A stretch of DNA of 64,000 nucleotides from Limimaricola pyoseonensis (lineage in GTDB: Bacteria; Pseudomonadota; Alphaproteobacteria; Rhodobacterales; Rhodobacteraceae): the NCBI RefSeq assembly GCF_900102015.1, contig NZ_FNAT01000001.1:723000-786999 (forward strand), read 5' to 3'. Positions 35,369-43,611 of the stretch are shown here, one piece after another. The number at the start of each line of letters is the position of its first letter. The first letter of the stretch is position 1. The notes beneath the pieces were generated by a model. It did no database searches, was not told the DNA's origin, and worked only from the letters and a program-made list of their open reading frames with translations. Position numbers and translations under genes: made by a program.

Positions 35369-36999
35369 GCGAGGGCTGGGCCGACGCGGCGCTGGCACTG
35401 CGGCTGCTGGCGCTCGACCCCGCGGGCCTGGGCGGGCTGCATCTGCGGGCGCGGGCCGGGCCGGTCCGGCAGGCCTTCGAGGACGCGCTGGCGATCGTGC
35501 CGCTGCCGCTGCGGCGGCTGCATCCCGGCATGGGCGCCGATGCGCTCGACGGCGGGCTGGATGTCGCCGCGACGCTGGCCGAGCGGCGGCCCGTCCGCCG
35601 CGACGGCTGCCTCGCCGCGCCGGCGCTGCTGCTCCTGCCGATGGCGGAGCGCGCCGCGCCCCTGCTCGCGAGCCGCCTCGCCCGCGCGCTCGACACTAGG
35701 CGCGGTGCGGCGCTGATCCTGCTCGACGAGGGCGCGGAGGACGAGACCGCGCAGAGCGGGCTGGTCGACCGGCTCGCCTTCACGATCGACCTGCACGCCG
35801 TGCGCTGGCAGGACGTCGCGCCCGTCGCGGCCGTGCCGGATCCGCCGACCGCCGAACCCGCGATGCCGCCCGAAGCCTGCCGTGCCATGGGGCTGGCCGC
35901 CGCGACCTTCGGCATCGCGAGCCCGCGCGGGCCGCTTTTCGCGTTGCGCGCCGCGCGGGCGCACGCCCTGCTGCACGGCCGGGCCGAGGTCCGCGACGAG
36001 GATCTCGCCGTGGCGGCGCGCCTCGTGCTGGCCCCGCGCGCCACGCTGCGGCCCGTGTCGGAGACGCCGCCGTCCGAGCCGGAGGCCCGCCCGGAGCAAG
36101 GGCCCGAGCGGTCGGCCGACACCGACGGCACCGCCCTGCCCGACCGGCTGGTGGCCGCGATCCGTGCCGCCCTGCCGCCGGGCGCGCTGCCGCAGGCCGA
36201 CCGCCACGCCGCGCCCGGCAAAGGCGCGAGTTCGGGCAGCGGCGCGCGGATGCCGGGCCAGCGGCGCGGCCGCCCCCTGCCCGCCCGCGCCGGCCGCGCC
36301 GGCGACGGGCGGATCGACCTCTTCGCCACGCTGACCGCCGCCGCGCCGTGGCAGGCGCTCCGGCGGCGCGGGATGGCGCCGGACGACCGGGTGCTGATCC
36401 GCCCCGAGGACCTGCGGCAGCGCCGTCACGAGGACCGGGCCGACCGGCTGCTGGTCTTCGTGGTGGATGCCTCCGGATCGGCCGCCGTGGCGCGGCTCGC
36501 GGAGGCCAAGGGCGCCGTCGTCTCCCTGCTGGCCGAAGCCTACGCGCATCGGGACCAGGTGGCGCTGGTGTCGTTTCGCGGCGCCGGGGCCGAGCTGCTG
36601 CTGCCGCCGACGCGGGCGCTGGTGCGGGCCAAGCGGCAGCTCGCGGCGCTGCCGGGCGGCGGCGGCACGCCTCTGGCCTCCGGGCTGCGGGCGGCGCTCG
36701 AGGTCGCCGCCGCCGGCCGCCGGCGCGGCATGGACCCGACGCTGGTGCTGCTGACCGACGGCCGGGCCAATGTCGGGCTCGACGGCACGGGCGGCCGCGG
36801 CGCCGCGATGGCCGATGCCGAGGCGATGGCGCGGCAGGCCCGGGACGCGGCCCCCGCGGGGCTGGTGATCGACACCGCCCCCCGTGCCACGCCCGAGACC
36901 GAGCGGCTGGCCGGGCTGATGGGGGCGCGGCGCCTCGCCCTGCCCCGGGCCCGCGCCGATGCGATCGGCGCGGCGATCGCCGCAAGCCGCGCCGGCTAG
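35365..36999 (+). CDS. bchD: Magnesium chelatase subunit D
   Basis: 544 residues. N-terminal AAA+ domain with a degenerate P-loop (GGLHLRARAG), so no ATP hydrolysis of its own, then a Pro/Glu-rich linker (about 225-300) and a C-terminal von Willebrand A domain with the MIDAS motif D-A-S-G-S starting at Asp368. It links BchI to BchH. Slightly shorter than the family norm of about 560. Confidence 0.95.
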   Translation: MSEGWADAALALRLLALDPAGLGGLHLRARAGPVRQAFEDALAIVPLPLRRLHPGMGADALDGGLDVAATLAERRPVRRDGCLAAPALLLLPMAERAAPLLASRLARALDTRRGAALILLDEGAEDETAQSGLVDRLAFTIDLHAVRWQDVAPVAAVPDPPTAEPAMPPEACRAMGLAAATFGIASPRGPLFALRAARAHALLHGRAEVRDEDLAVAARLVLAPRATLRPVSETPPSEPEARPEQGPERSADTDGTALPDRLVAAIRAALPPGALPQADRHAAPGKGASSGSGARMPGQRRGRPLPARAGRAGDGRIDLFATLTAAAPWQALRRRGMAPDDRVLIRPEDLRQRRHEDRADRLLVFVVDASGSAAVARLAEAKGAVVSLLAEAYAHRDQVALVSFRGAGAELLLPPTRALVRAKRQLAALPGGGGTPLASGLRAALEVAAAGRRRGMDPTLVLLTDGRANVGLDGTGGRGAAMADAEAMARQARDAAPAGLVIDTAPRATPETERLAGLMGARRLALPRARADAIGAAIAASRAG

Positions 37000-37003
37000 C
37001 GCG

Positions 37004-37876
37004 GTGGACTGGCAGCGCGACCTGCCCGCATGGCCCAACCACGCGTATTCCCGCCGGCTGCGCTGCGCCCCGCATGACTGGCACGTGCAGGAGCTCGGCA
37101 CGGGCGAGACGCTGCTGCTGATCCACGGTGCCGGCGCCTCGGTGCACAGCTGGCGCGACCTGCTGCCAGCGCTGGCGCGGGACCGGCACGTGGTGGCGAT
37201 CGACCTGCCGGGCCAGGGCTTCACCCGGGCCGGCCGCCGCGACCGGTTCGGGCTGGAGCCGATGGCGGCCGACATCGCGCGCCTCGCCGAGGCGCAGGGC
37301 TGGCGGCCCGCGGCGCTGATCGGCCATTCGGCCGGCGGCGCGATCGCGCTGGCGCTGTCAGAGCACCTGCGTGCGCCCTCTGGCCGGCCGCCGGTGGTGG
37401 TCGGCATCAACGCCGCGCTCGGCCGCTTCGAGGGCATCGCGGGCTGGCTGTTTCCGCTGCTGGCCAAGGCCCTCGCCGCCAACCCGCTCGCGCCGCGCCT
37501 GCTGACGCTCGGCGGGCCGAAGGACGCGCTGGCGCGGCGGCTGATCGAGGGCACGGGCTCGCGCATCGATGCGGCCGGTCTCGCCTGCTACGCGCGGCTC
37601 ATCGGCGACCCGCAGCATGTCGGCGCCACGTTGCGGATGATGGCGCAGTGGAACATCGATCCGCTGCTCGACCGGCTGCCCGAACTGCAGGCGCGCTGCG
37701 TCCTGATCGCCGGCGCAAGGGACACGGCGGTCCCGCCCGAGGTCGCGCGCGAGGCAATCGCCCGGATGCGGAACGCCACGCTGCGGCTCCTGCCGGATCT
37801 CGGCCACCTGGCGCATGAGGAGGCGCCCGACCGGATGCTCGACGCGATCACGGAGGCGATCGAGGCGCGCGGTTGA
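37004..37876 (+). CDS. bchO: BchO, alpha/beta hydrolase of the Mg-chelatase operon
   Basis: 290 residues. Alpha/beta hydrolase with nucleophile elbow GHSAGG (Ser109), oxyanion segment LIHGAGASVHSW, and late Asp/His (A-R-D-T-A-V-P-P, L-G-H-L-A-H-E). BchO follows bchD in many PGCs and its exact reaction is unproven. The GTG at 37004 lies four bases after the bchD stop. Last gene of the cluster on this side. Confidence 0.9.
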   Translation: MDWQRDLPAWPNHAYSRRLRCAPHDWHVQELGTGETLLLIHGAGASVHSWRDLLPALARDRHVVAIDLPGQGFTRAGRRDRFGLEPMAADIARLAEAQGWRPAALIGHSAGGAIALALSEHLRAPSGRPPVVVGINAALGRFEGIAGWLFPLLAKALAANPLAPRLLTLGGPKDALARRLIEGTGSRIDAAGLACYARLIGDPQHVGATLRMMAQWNIDPLLDRLPELQARCVLIAGARDTAVPPEVAREAIARMRNATLRLLPDLGHLAHEEAPDRMLDAITEAIEARG

Positions 37877-38032
37877 GCGGCCCGGGTGCCGCGCCGGTGG
37901 TGGGGCGGTGGACCTGCGGTCGCGACCGTCTTGCGGCCTGACCATGGGCACCCCTGCACGGGCCGGCATGGCGACGGCACTGCTCGCACGACGGCATGGA
38001 TCATGTGCCTGCGCGCGATGCGCGCCCCCGCA
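37877..38032. other. Junction between PGC and catabolic island, no gene
   Basis: 156 bp between convergent bchO and the ABC ATPase gene. The only structure I see is GCGCGC-GAT-GCGCGC at 38011-38025, a short hairpin 8 bp beyond the minus-strand stop, without a T-tract. Confidence 0.4.
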
Positions 38033-39544
38033 TCAGGCGGCCGTCTCGGCCACGATGCCGGAAATCGCCTGGACCAGGCTTTCCTCGGTGACCTCCTCGG
38101 AGGTGAAGGTCCGGATGACCTTGCCATGATGCATGGCGACGATCCTGTCCGAGACATGCAGCACCTCCGGCATCTCGGAGCTGATCACGATCACCGCGAA
38201 GCCGTTCGCCGCGAGATCCCGGATCAGGTTGTGGATCTCGGACTTGCTGCCGACATCGATGCCGCGCGTGGGCTCGTCCACGATCAGGACGTTGGGGTGC
38301 ATCGAGAGCCATTTCGCGATGACGATCTTCTGCTGGTTGCCGCCCGAGAGGTTGCCGACCTTCTGCCGCCAGCCCGGCGTCCGGATGTCGAGCTTGTCGC
38401 GGTACTGGTCGAAGATCGCGATCTCGGCGCCTTCGGCGACGAACGGCCCGGCCTTCAGGTCATCGACCTGCGGCAGCGTCATGTTGTCCCGGCAGTTCAT
38501 GCCGAGCACCAGGCCCTGCCCCTTGCGGTCTTCGGGGACCAGCGAAATGCCCCTGGCGATCGCCTCGACCGGAGAGCCGATGCGGACCTCCTCGCCGTCC
38601 AGCAGGATCTGCCCCGCGTCGGGATCGCGCAGGCCGAACAGGGTCTCGGCGACCTCGGTGCGCCCGGCCCCGACCAGCCCGTAGAAGCCGAGCACCTCGC
38701 CGCGGCGGACCTCGAAGCTGACGTCGCTGTAGAGCCGGCCGCAGCTCAATCCGCGGACCTCGAGGGCCACGGCCCCGACCTCCGCGTGGTTGATCTTTCG
38801 GCTGAGGTCGAGCTTGCGCCCGATCATCAGCTGCGTCAGCTCTTCCTCGCTGGTCTCGGCGGTGTGCAGCGTCCCGCGATACTGCCCGTCCCGCAGGATG
38901 CTGATGCGGTCGGTCATGTGGAAGATCTCTTCCATGCGGTGCGAGATGTAGATCACCCCGACGCCGCGCGCCTTCAGGTCGGCGATCACGTCGAACAGCA
39001 CGACCTTCTCGGCATCGGTCAGCGAGGCGGTCGGCTCGTCGAAGATCACCGCCTTCGCGTCCACGGTGAGCGCGCGGGCGATCTCGACCATCTGCTGGTT
39101 GGCGAGCGAAAGATCACCGACGCGGGTCTGCGGCGTGAAGCCGACCTTGAGCTTGTCGAGAATGGCCGCGGTCTTCTCGTGGAGACGGTCCCAGTCGACG
39201 CGACCGAAGGATTTGCGCGGCAGCTCGCCCAGATAGACGTTCTCGGCGACCGACAGCTCCTCGGCCAGGCTCAGCTCCTGGTGGATGAACACCACGCCCT
39301 TCGACTTCGCGTCGAGCGGCGAGGCCATGATCGTCGGCTCCTCCCCGATCAGGATCCTGCCGCTGTTGGGTTGCAGCACCCCACCGAGAACCCGCATCAG
39401 CGTCGACTTGCCCGCGCCGTTCTCGCCCATCAGCGCGTGCACCTCGCCCGGCAGCACCGTGAGCGACACGCCATCGAGCGCGCGGACCCCGGGGAACGTC
39501 TTGACGATGTCCTGAAGGCGCAGGGCCGGTGTGAAACTGGTCAT
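38033..39544 (-). CDS. Ribose-type ABC importer, double ATP-binding protein (RbsA/MglA family)
   Basis: 503 residues with two ABC domains in tandem, as in carbohydrate uptake class 2 importers. The first has Walker A GENGAGKSTLMRVLGG (about residue 38) and the LSLANQQMVEIARAL signature. The second has the degenerate A motif GLVGAGRTEVAETLFG and the intact signature SGGNQQKIVIAKWL. It supplies energy for import through the two permeases upstream. Start overlaps the stop of the neighbouring permease (ATGA). Confidence 0.93.
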   Translation of the reverse strand: MTSFTPALRLQDIVKTFPGVRALDGVSLTVLPGEVHALMGENGAGKSTLMRVLGGVLQPNSGRILIGEEPTIMASPLDAKSKGVVFIHQELSLAEELSVAENVYLGELPRKSFGRVDWDRLHEKTAAILDKLKVGFTPQTRVGDLSLANQQMVEIARALTVDAKAVIFDEPTASLTDAEKVVLFDVIADLKARGVGVIYISHRMEEIFHMTDRISILRDGQYRGTLHTAETSEEELTQLMIGRKLDLSRKINHAEVGAVALEVRGLSCGRLYSDVSFEVRRGEVLGFYGLVGAGRTEVAETLFGLRDPDAGQILLDGEEVRIGSPVEAIARGISLVPEDRKGQGLVLGMNCRDNMTLPQVDDLKAGPFVAEGAEIAIFDQYRDKLDIRTPGWRQKVGNLSGGNQQKIVIAKWLSMHPNVLIVDEPTRGIDVGSKSEIHNLIRDLAANGFAVIVISSEMPEVLHVSDRIVAMHHGKVIRTFTSEEVTEESLVQAISGIVAETAA

Positions 39545-40545
39545 GTCCTCAACTCTCCCTTGGCCTTGCGGTTCAGCTGGCGATCCAGGAACAGGACCGC
39601 GATCAGGATGCTGCCGATCACCAAATTGACCGTCTCGGTATCGGCGCCGATATGGCCGAGACCCTTGCGCAGCAGCTGGATCGCCAGCACGCCGCCCAAT
39701 GTCGAGATGATCGAGCCGGAGCCGCCGGTCAGCTTGGTCCCGCCCAGCACTACGGCGGTGATCGCCCAGAGCTCGTAGAGCGAGCCGTCATTGGGATTCA
39801 CCGAGCCGCTTTCGGAGTAGAAGACCACGGCGCTGAGACCGGCGAGAAAGCCGATGATCATGAAGTTGATCATCATGTGCGGCCCGACGCGGATACCGGC
39901 GTTCACCGCCGCCTCGCGATTGTCGCCGATGGCATAGGCGTTGCGGCCGTGCACGGTGCGGGTCATCAGCAGCCACAGCGCCACGGCGACACCGAGCAGG
40001 AACCACGTGGCCGTGTGCAGCCCCAAAAACTGCGCCTCGGCGAAGTCGACCAACGTCCAGTTCAGGTGCGAGGTCGGCTGCTCGCCGTTGAACATGAAGA
40101 CGAGCCCGCGATAGCCGAGCATGGCCCCGAGGGTGACGATGAAGGCGTCGACGCCGGTCTTCCAGACGATCAGGCCGTTGATCGCCCCGAGCACGACACC
40201 GGTCAGCAGCGCGAGCCCCCACGACACCGGGATCACCCAGTCGCCGAGGCCGGTCAGGAACGGCCAGCTCATGCTGTCGAGAAGGACGACCGCGCAGAGC
40301 GCGAAGATGGCGCCGACCGAGAGGTCGATGTTGCCGTTGATCATGATCACGGTCATGCCCAGCGCGATGATCCCGATCGGGGCGGACTGCTTGAACAGCA
40401 GCAGCATGTTGTCGAGATCCATGAAGGCGTTCTGCGACAGCGAGAGGTACTTGCCGGCCACGGTGAAGAAGACCAGCTCGAGGACGATGAAGCCCCAGAT
40501 CGCGCCCTGCTTCAGAAGGTCGTTGGTGTTGAGGGTGTTCATCAT
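39541..40545 (-). CDS. Ribose-type ABC importer permease (RbsC family), first
   Basis: 334 residues, about ten hydrophobic segments. Family signatures: GMTVIMINGNIDLSVGAIFA and the A-V-V-L-G-G-T-K-L-T-G-G-S-G-S coupling loop. The protein can start at the first or second of two adjacent ATG codons; GGGAGG favours the second (40540-40542). It pairs with the next permease to form a heterodimeric channel. Confidence 0.92.
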   Translation of the reverse strand: MMNTLNTNDLLKQGAIWGFIVLELVFFTVAGKYLSLSQNAFMDLDNMLLLFKQSAPIGIIALGMTVIMINGNIDLSVGAIFALCAVVLLDSMSWPFLTGLGDWVIPVSWGLALLTGVVLGAINGLIVWKTGVDAFIVTLGAMLGYRGLVFMFNGEQPTSHLNWTLVDFAEAQFLGLHTATWFLLGVAVALWLLMTRTVHGRNAYAIGDNREAAVNAGIRVGPHMMINFMIIGFLAGLSAVVFYSESGSVNPNDGSLYELWAITAVVLGGTKLTGGSGSIISTLGGVLAIQLLRKGLGHIGADTETVNLVIGSILIAVLFLDRQLNRKAKGELRT

Positions 40546-40553
40546 TGCCTCCC

Positions 40554-41528
40554 CTATGCGATCGGCGACCAGAGACGGCCGCGATTGGCCGCGATGTCGA
40601 GCCAGACCGCGAGGATGATGATCACCCAGGTCACGACATACTGGACGTAGAACTCGAGCCCGACCAGGAGCAGCCCGTTCTGGATGAAGCCGAGGATCAG
40701 CACGCCGATCACGGTCTTGAACACGGTGCCGGAGCCGCCCAGCAGCGACGCGCCGCCGAGGATCACCGCCGCCAGCACCTCAAGTTCGAGCCCCTGCCCG
40801 ACGGTGTTCTGGCTGCCCATCGACCGGCTGGCCTGCAGAAGGCCCGCGCAGGCGACGCAGAAGGACGAGATGACGTAGGTCAGGAACACGACGCGGGCGC
40901 GCCGGATGCCGGAGAAGGTGGCGGCGACGCCGTTTCCGCCGACGGCGTAGACCTTGCGCCCGAAGGCGGTCTTGGCCAGCAGCAGGCTCAGCAGCGCCGC
41001 CAGCAGCGCGAACATCAGGATCGGCACCGGGATGCCCAGCGCGGAGCCCTGGCCGAACAGGCTGAACCAGGTCCCCTCCTTGTCGGCGATGTCCATGTTC
41101 TTGCCGCCCGAATAGGTCAGCGTCAGGCCATGGATCGCCGACAGCATGCCCAGCGTGACGATCAGCGAATTGAGCTTCAGGTAGCCGACGAGGAACCCGA
41201 TCAGCGCCCCGAGGCACATCGTCATCGCGAACATCGCCGGGATGGCCAGCGACGGGCCGATCTTGTCGTGCAGGTCAAGCACCACGATGGTCGAGAACGA
41301 CATCATCGACCCCACAGAGAGGTCGAGGTTGCCGCTGATGACGACGAAGGTGACGCCGAGCGCCATCACCCCGAGGATCGCCGAGGACCGGATCACGCCC
41401 AGCACGTTGTCGACCGCCAGGAAGCGCTGGTTGGCCAATGTGAAGCCGATGATGAATATCACGAAGGCCACGAGTATGCCTTGCCGGGCCAGGAACTGTC
41501 CGACGTCCCTCTTGGTCATCTCCGCCAT
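40554..41528 (-). CDS. Ribose-type ABC importer permease (RbsC family), second
   Basis: 324 residues with about nine hydrophobic helices. Carries GVTFVVISGNLDLSVGSMMS and the coupling loop A-A-V-I-L-G-G-A-S-L-L-G-G-S-G. I prefer ATG 41526-41528 because GGGGAGG lies five bases upstream; an ATG nine codons earlier (41555) with a weaker GAGG is possible. It lies 8 bp before the first permease and 31 bp after the SDR gene. Confidence 0.9.
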   Translation of the reverse strand: MAEMTKRDVGQFLARQGILVAFVIFIIGFTLANQRFLAVDNVLGVIRSSAILGVMALGVTFVVISGNLDLSVGSMMSFSTIVVLDLHDKIGPSLAIPAMFAMTMCLGALIGFLVGYLKLNSLIVTLGMLSAIHGLTLTYSGGKNMDIADKEGTWFSLFGQGSALGIPVPILMFALLAALLSLLLAKTAFGRKVYAVGGNGVAATFSGIRRARVVFLTYVISSFCVACAGLLQASRSMGSQNTVGQGLELEVLAAVILGGASLLGGSGTVFKTVIGVLILGFIQNGLLLVGLEFYVQYVVTWVIIILAVWLDIAANRGRLWSPIA

Positions 41529-41559
41529 GCCGTCCTCCCCGAATTTCCGTGCCATTGCC

Positions 41560-42357
41560 TCAGACTAACGTCATTCCGCCGTCGATCATGACAATCTGGC
41601 CGGTCATGTAGTCGCTGTCCCGCGATGCCAGGAACGTCGTCGTCCCTGTTATGTCCTGCGGCGTCGCCACGCGGCCGCGCAGGATGTCGGAGGAGAATTC
41701 CTCCATCGCCTGCCCCGGCCGCTCGGCCGCGCCGATGCTCATGAGGTCGCGGTCGACCCCTTCCCACATCTCCGTGGCCACGACGCCGGGCGCGAAGCCG
41801 GTCACCGTGATGTCGTGCTTGGCCAAGTCCCTTGCGCCCGACTGCGTCAGCGAGACCACGGCCCATTTCGACGCGCAGTAGGGCGCGACGTTGTCGAAGC
41901 CCTGCCGGCTGGCCACGGAGGCCGTGTTGATGATCTTGCCGCCGGAGCCCTGCGCGATCATCTGGCGCGCCGCCTCCTGCATCCCGATCAGCGCCCCAAG
42001 GCCGTTGACGTCCATGATGAAGCGCCAGTTCTGCTCGGTCACGTCCAGGAAGTTCATGGGCTTGTTGACGCCGGCATTGTTGAACTTGACGTCGAGCTTG
42101 CCGAAGACGGAGACGGCCTGCGCGATCATCGCCCTGACCTGGCTCCTGTCGGTCACGTCGACCACCGCGTGGGTCACGAGGCCGCCATTGCGCTTGGCCC
42201 GCGCCTCGTTGGCCGCCGCGACCTCGGCCACTTTGGCGGCGTTGATGTCGGCAAAGCAGACATCCGCCCCCTCGTCGAGCAGCGCCTCGCCGATGGCCCG
42301 GCCGATGCCCTGCGCGGCTCCCGTGACGATGCACGAGCGTCCCGAGACACGTCCCAT
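41560..42357 (-). CDS. Short-chain dehydrogenase/reductase in the importer operon
   Basis: 265 residues, classical SDR. NAD(P) motif TGAAQGIG at about 12-19, N-N-A-G at about 90, catalytic Tyr/Lys in APYCASKWA, and the C-terminal G-Q-I-V-M-I-D-G-G-M. An Asp in the F-A-D-I-N segment after the second strand suggests NAD preference. The ATG at 42355-42357 follows GGGAGGG. Its place between permease and binding-protein genes suggests that the imported compound is an alcohol or polyol that it oxidises; the substrate is unknown. Confidence 0.88.
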   Translation of the reverse strand: MGRVSGRSCIVTGAAQGIGRAIGEALLDEGADVCFADINAAKVAEVAAANEARAKRNGGLVTHAVVDVTDRSQVRAMIAQAVSVFGKLDVKFNNAGVNKPMNFLDVTEQNWRFIMDVNGLGALIGMQEAARQMIAQGSGGKIINTASVASRQGFDNVAPYCASKWAVVSLTQSGARDLAKHDITVTGFAPGVVATEMWEGVDRDLMSIGAAERPGQAMEEFSSDILRGRVATPQDITGTTTFLASRDSDYMTGQIVMIDGGMTLV

Positions 42358-42437
42358 GGTGCCCTCCCGTCTGCGAAATTGGCTTTGTCGGCGAGAATGC
42401 ACGGAGCCTTGCCGCCCCGTGCATTCCCGGGAGGGGA

Positions 42438-43400
42438 TCAGAAGACGGGCTTGTCGAACTGATCCATGTTTTCCTGAGTGATCTTCGGCGTGTCGAAGTA
42501 GTTCAGGAACGGCACCTCTGCGCCCGAGAGGACGTCGAGGGCGGTCTTCAGGGCGGCCTCGGCGTCATCGACCGGCGACTGGTAGATCGAGCCCCAGTAC
42601 TCGCCGCGCTCCATCGCCTCGTAGCCGACCGAGAAGTTCGTCGCGCCCACGAAGATGATGCCGTCGCGGCCGGCCGCCTTGGCGGCGTTCAGCGCGCCGA
42701 CGCCCATGTTGTCGTCGCCGGCATAAACCCCGTCGATGTCGTCATACTTGACGAGGAACGCCTCCATCACCTTCTGCGACTTCTCGCGGTTCCAGTCGCC
42801 GGGCTGGGTCTCGACCAGCGTCACGTCGGGGCAGACCTCCGGCAGGCGATCCTCGAAGCCCTTGGCCCGCTCGATCGCGGTGGTGTAGCCCGGCTGGCCG
42901 GAGATCTGCACGATCTGGGCCTCGGTCTCGATGCCCATCTCGGTGAACTTCTCGCACATGATCTCGGCGGCGCGGGCGCCCTGGGTGATGTTGTCGGGGC
43001 CGGAGAAGGAGGCCGCGAACTCGAAGCCCTGCTCGGCGATGTTCGAGTTGGTCACGATCACCGGGATGCCGGCGCTGTGGGCCTTGCGGACGGCGGGCAC
43101 CACCGCCTCGCCGTTGGTCGGCCAGATGATGATCGCGTCGACCTGCTGCTGGATCAGGTCCTCGACCTGCGCGATCTGGCGCGCGACGTCGCCGCCGGCG
43201 TCGAGCACGACGGCCTCGATGTCGGGGTTGGCCTGGGCCGCCGCGATGAACGCCTTCTCGTAGGTGGTCTGGTAGCTGTCGACGCCGACATTGTTCTGCG
43301 TGATGCCGATCTTCATCGTGTCGGCCGCGGCGGCCCCGGCCGCGACGCTGCCGACCAGCGCGGTGGTCACGGCAATACGGGCTTTGATCGAAATGGTCAT
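42438..43400 (-). CDS. Periplasmic sugar-type binding protein of the importer (RbsB-like, Peripl_BP_4)
   Basis: 320 residues. Sec signal peptide at 1-26 (KARIAVTTALVGSVAAGAAA, cleavage after A-A-A). The mature protein has two Rossmann-like lobes with I-G-I-T-Q-N-N-V-G-V-D-S-Y, D-A-I-I-I-W-P-T-N-G and Y-A-G-D-D-N-M-G-V-G-A. First gene of the importer operon, 211 bp from the divergent regulator, with a 40-bp inverted repeat between. Confidence 0.92.
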   Translation of the reverse strand: MTISIKARIAVTTALVGSVAAGAAAADTMKIGITQNNVGVDSYQTTYEKAFIAAAQANPDIEAVVLDAGGDVARQIAQVEDLIQQQVDAIIIWPTNGEAVVPAVRKAHSAGIPVIVTNSNIAEQGFEFAASFSGPDNITQGARAAEIMCEKFTEMGIETEAQIVQISGQPGYTTAIERAKGFEDRLPEVCPDVTLVETQPGDWNREKSQKVMEAFLVKYDDIDGVYAGDDNMGVGALNAAKAAGRDGIIFVGATNFSVGYEAMERGEYWGSIYQSPVDDAEAALKTALDVLSGAEVPFLNYFDTPKITQENMDQFDKPVF

Positions 43401-43521
43401 GTCTGGGCTCCTCCCCAAAGATCCGTGTCTTCGTGATTGCGGCTGTTCCCCCAGCCCGGGACCTGCCCGATGCAATCTGACCCTGAGTCAGCCCCAATCC
43501 GCCGCGCCGCGCCCCCGCATA

Positions 43522-43561
43522 TTTGTTCATTTTGGATGAAAAGATATCCACAATGAACAAA
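43522..43561. promoter_or_regulatory. 40-bp inverted repeat, probable operator of the divergent catabolic operons
   Basis: Arms TTTGTTCATTTTGGAT (43522-43537) and ATCCACAATGAACAAA (43546-43561) match at 15 of 16 positions around an 8-base spacer. It is AT-rich in a very GC-rich background, 50 bp before the regulator ATG and 122 bp before the binding-protein ATG. The adjacent winged-helix regulator is the natural candidate to bind it. Confidence 0.75.
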
Positions 43562-43611
43562 GTCGCGATACTCCCCCGCCCGCGATTTGGACAGCCTACA
43601 GGGAGCCCGCC

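Noticed and set aside
35224..37566. 780-codon open frame antisense to bchD and bchO
   Set aside because: Same GC-driven artefact; no recognisable motif or ribosome site.
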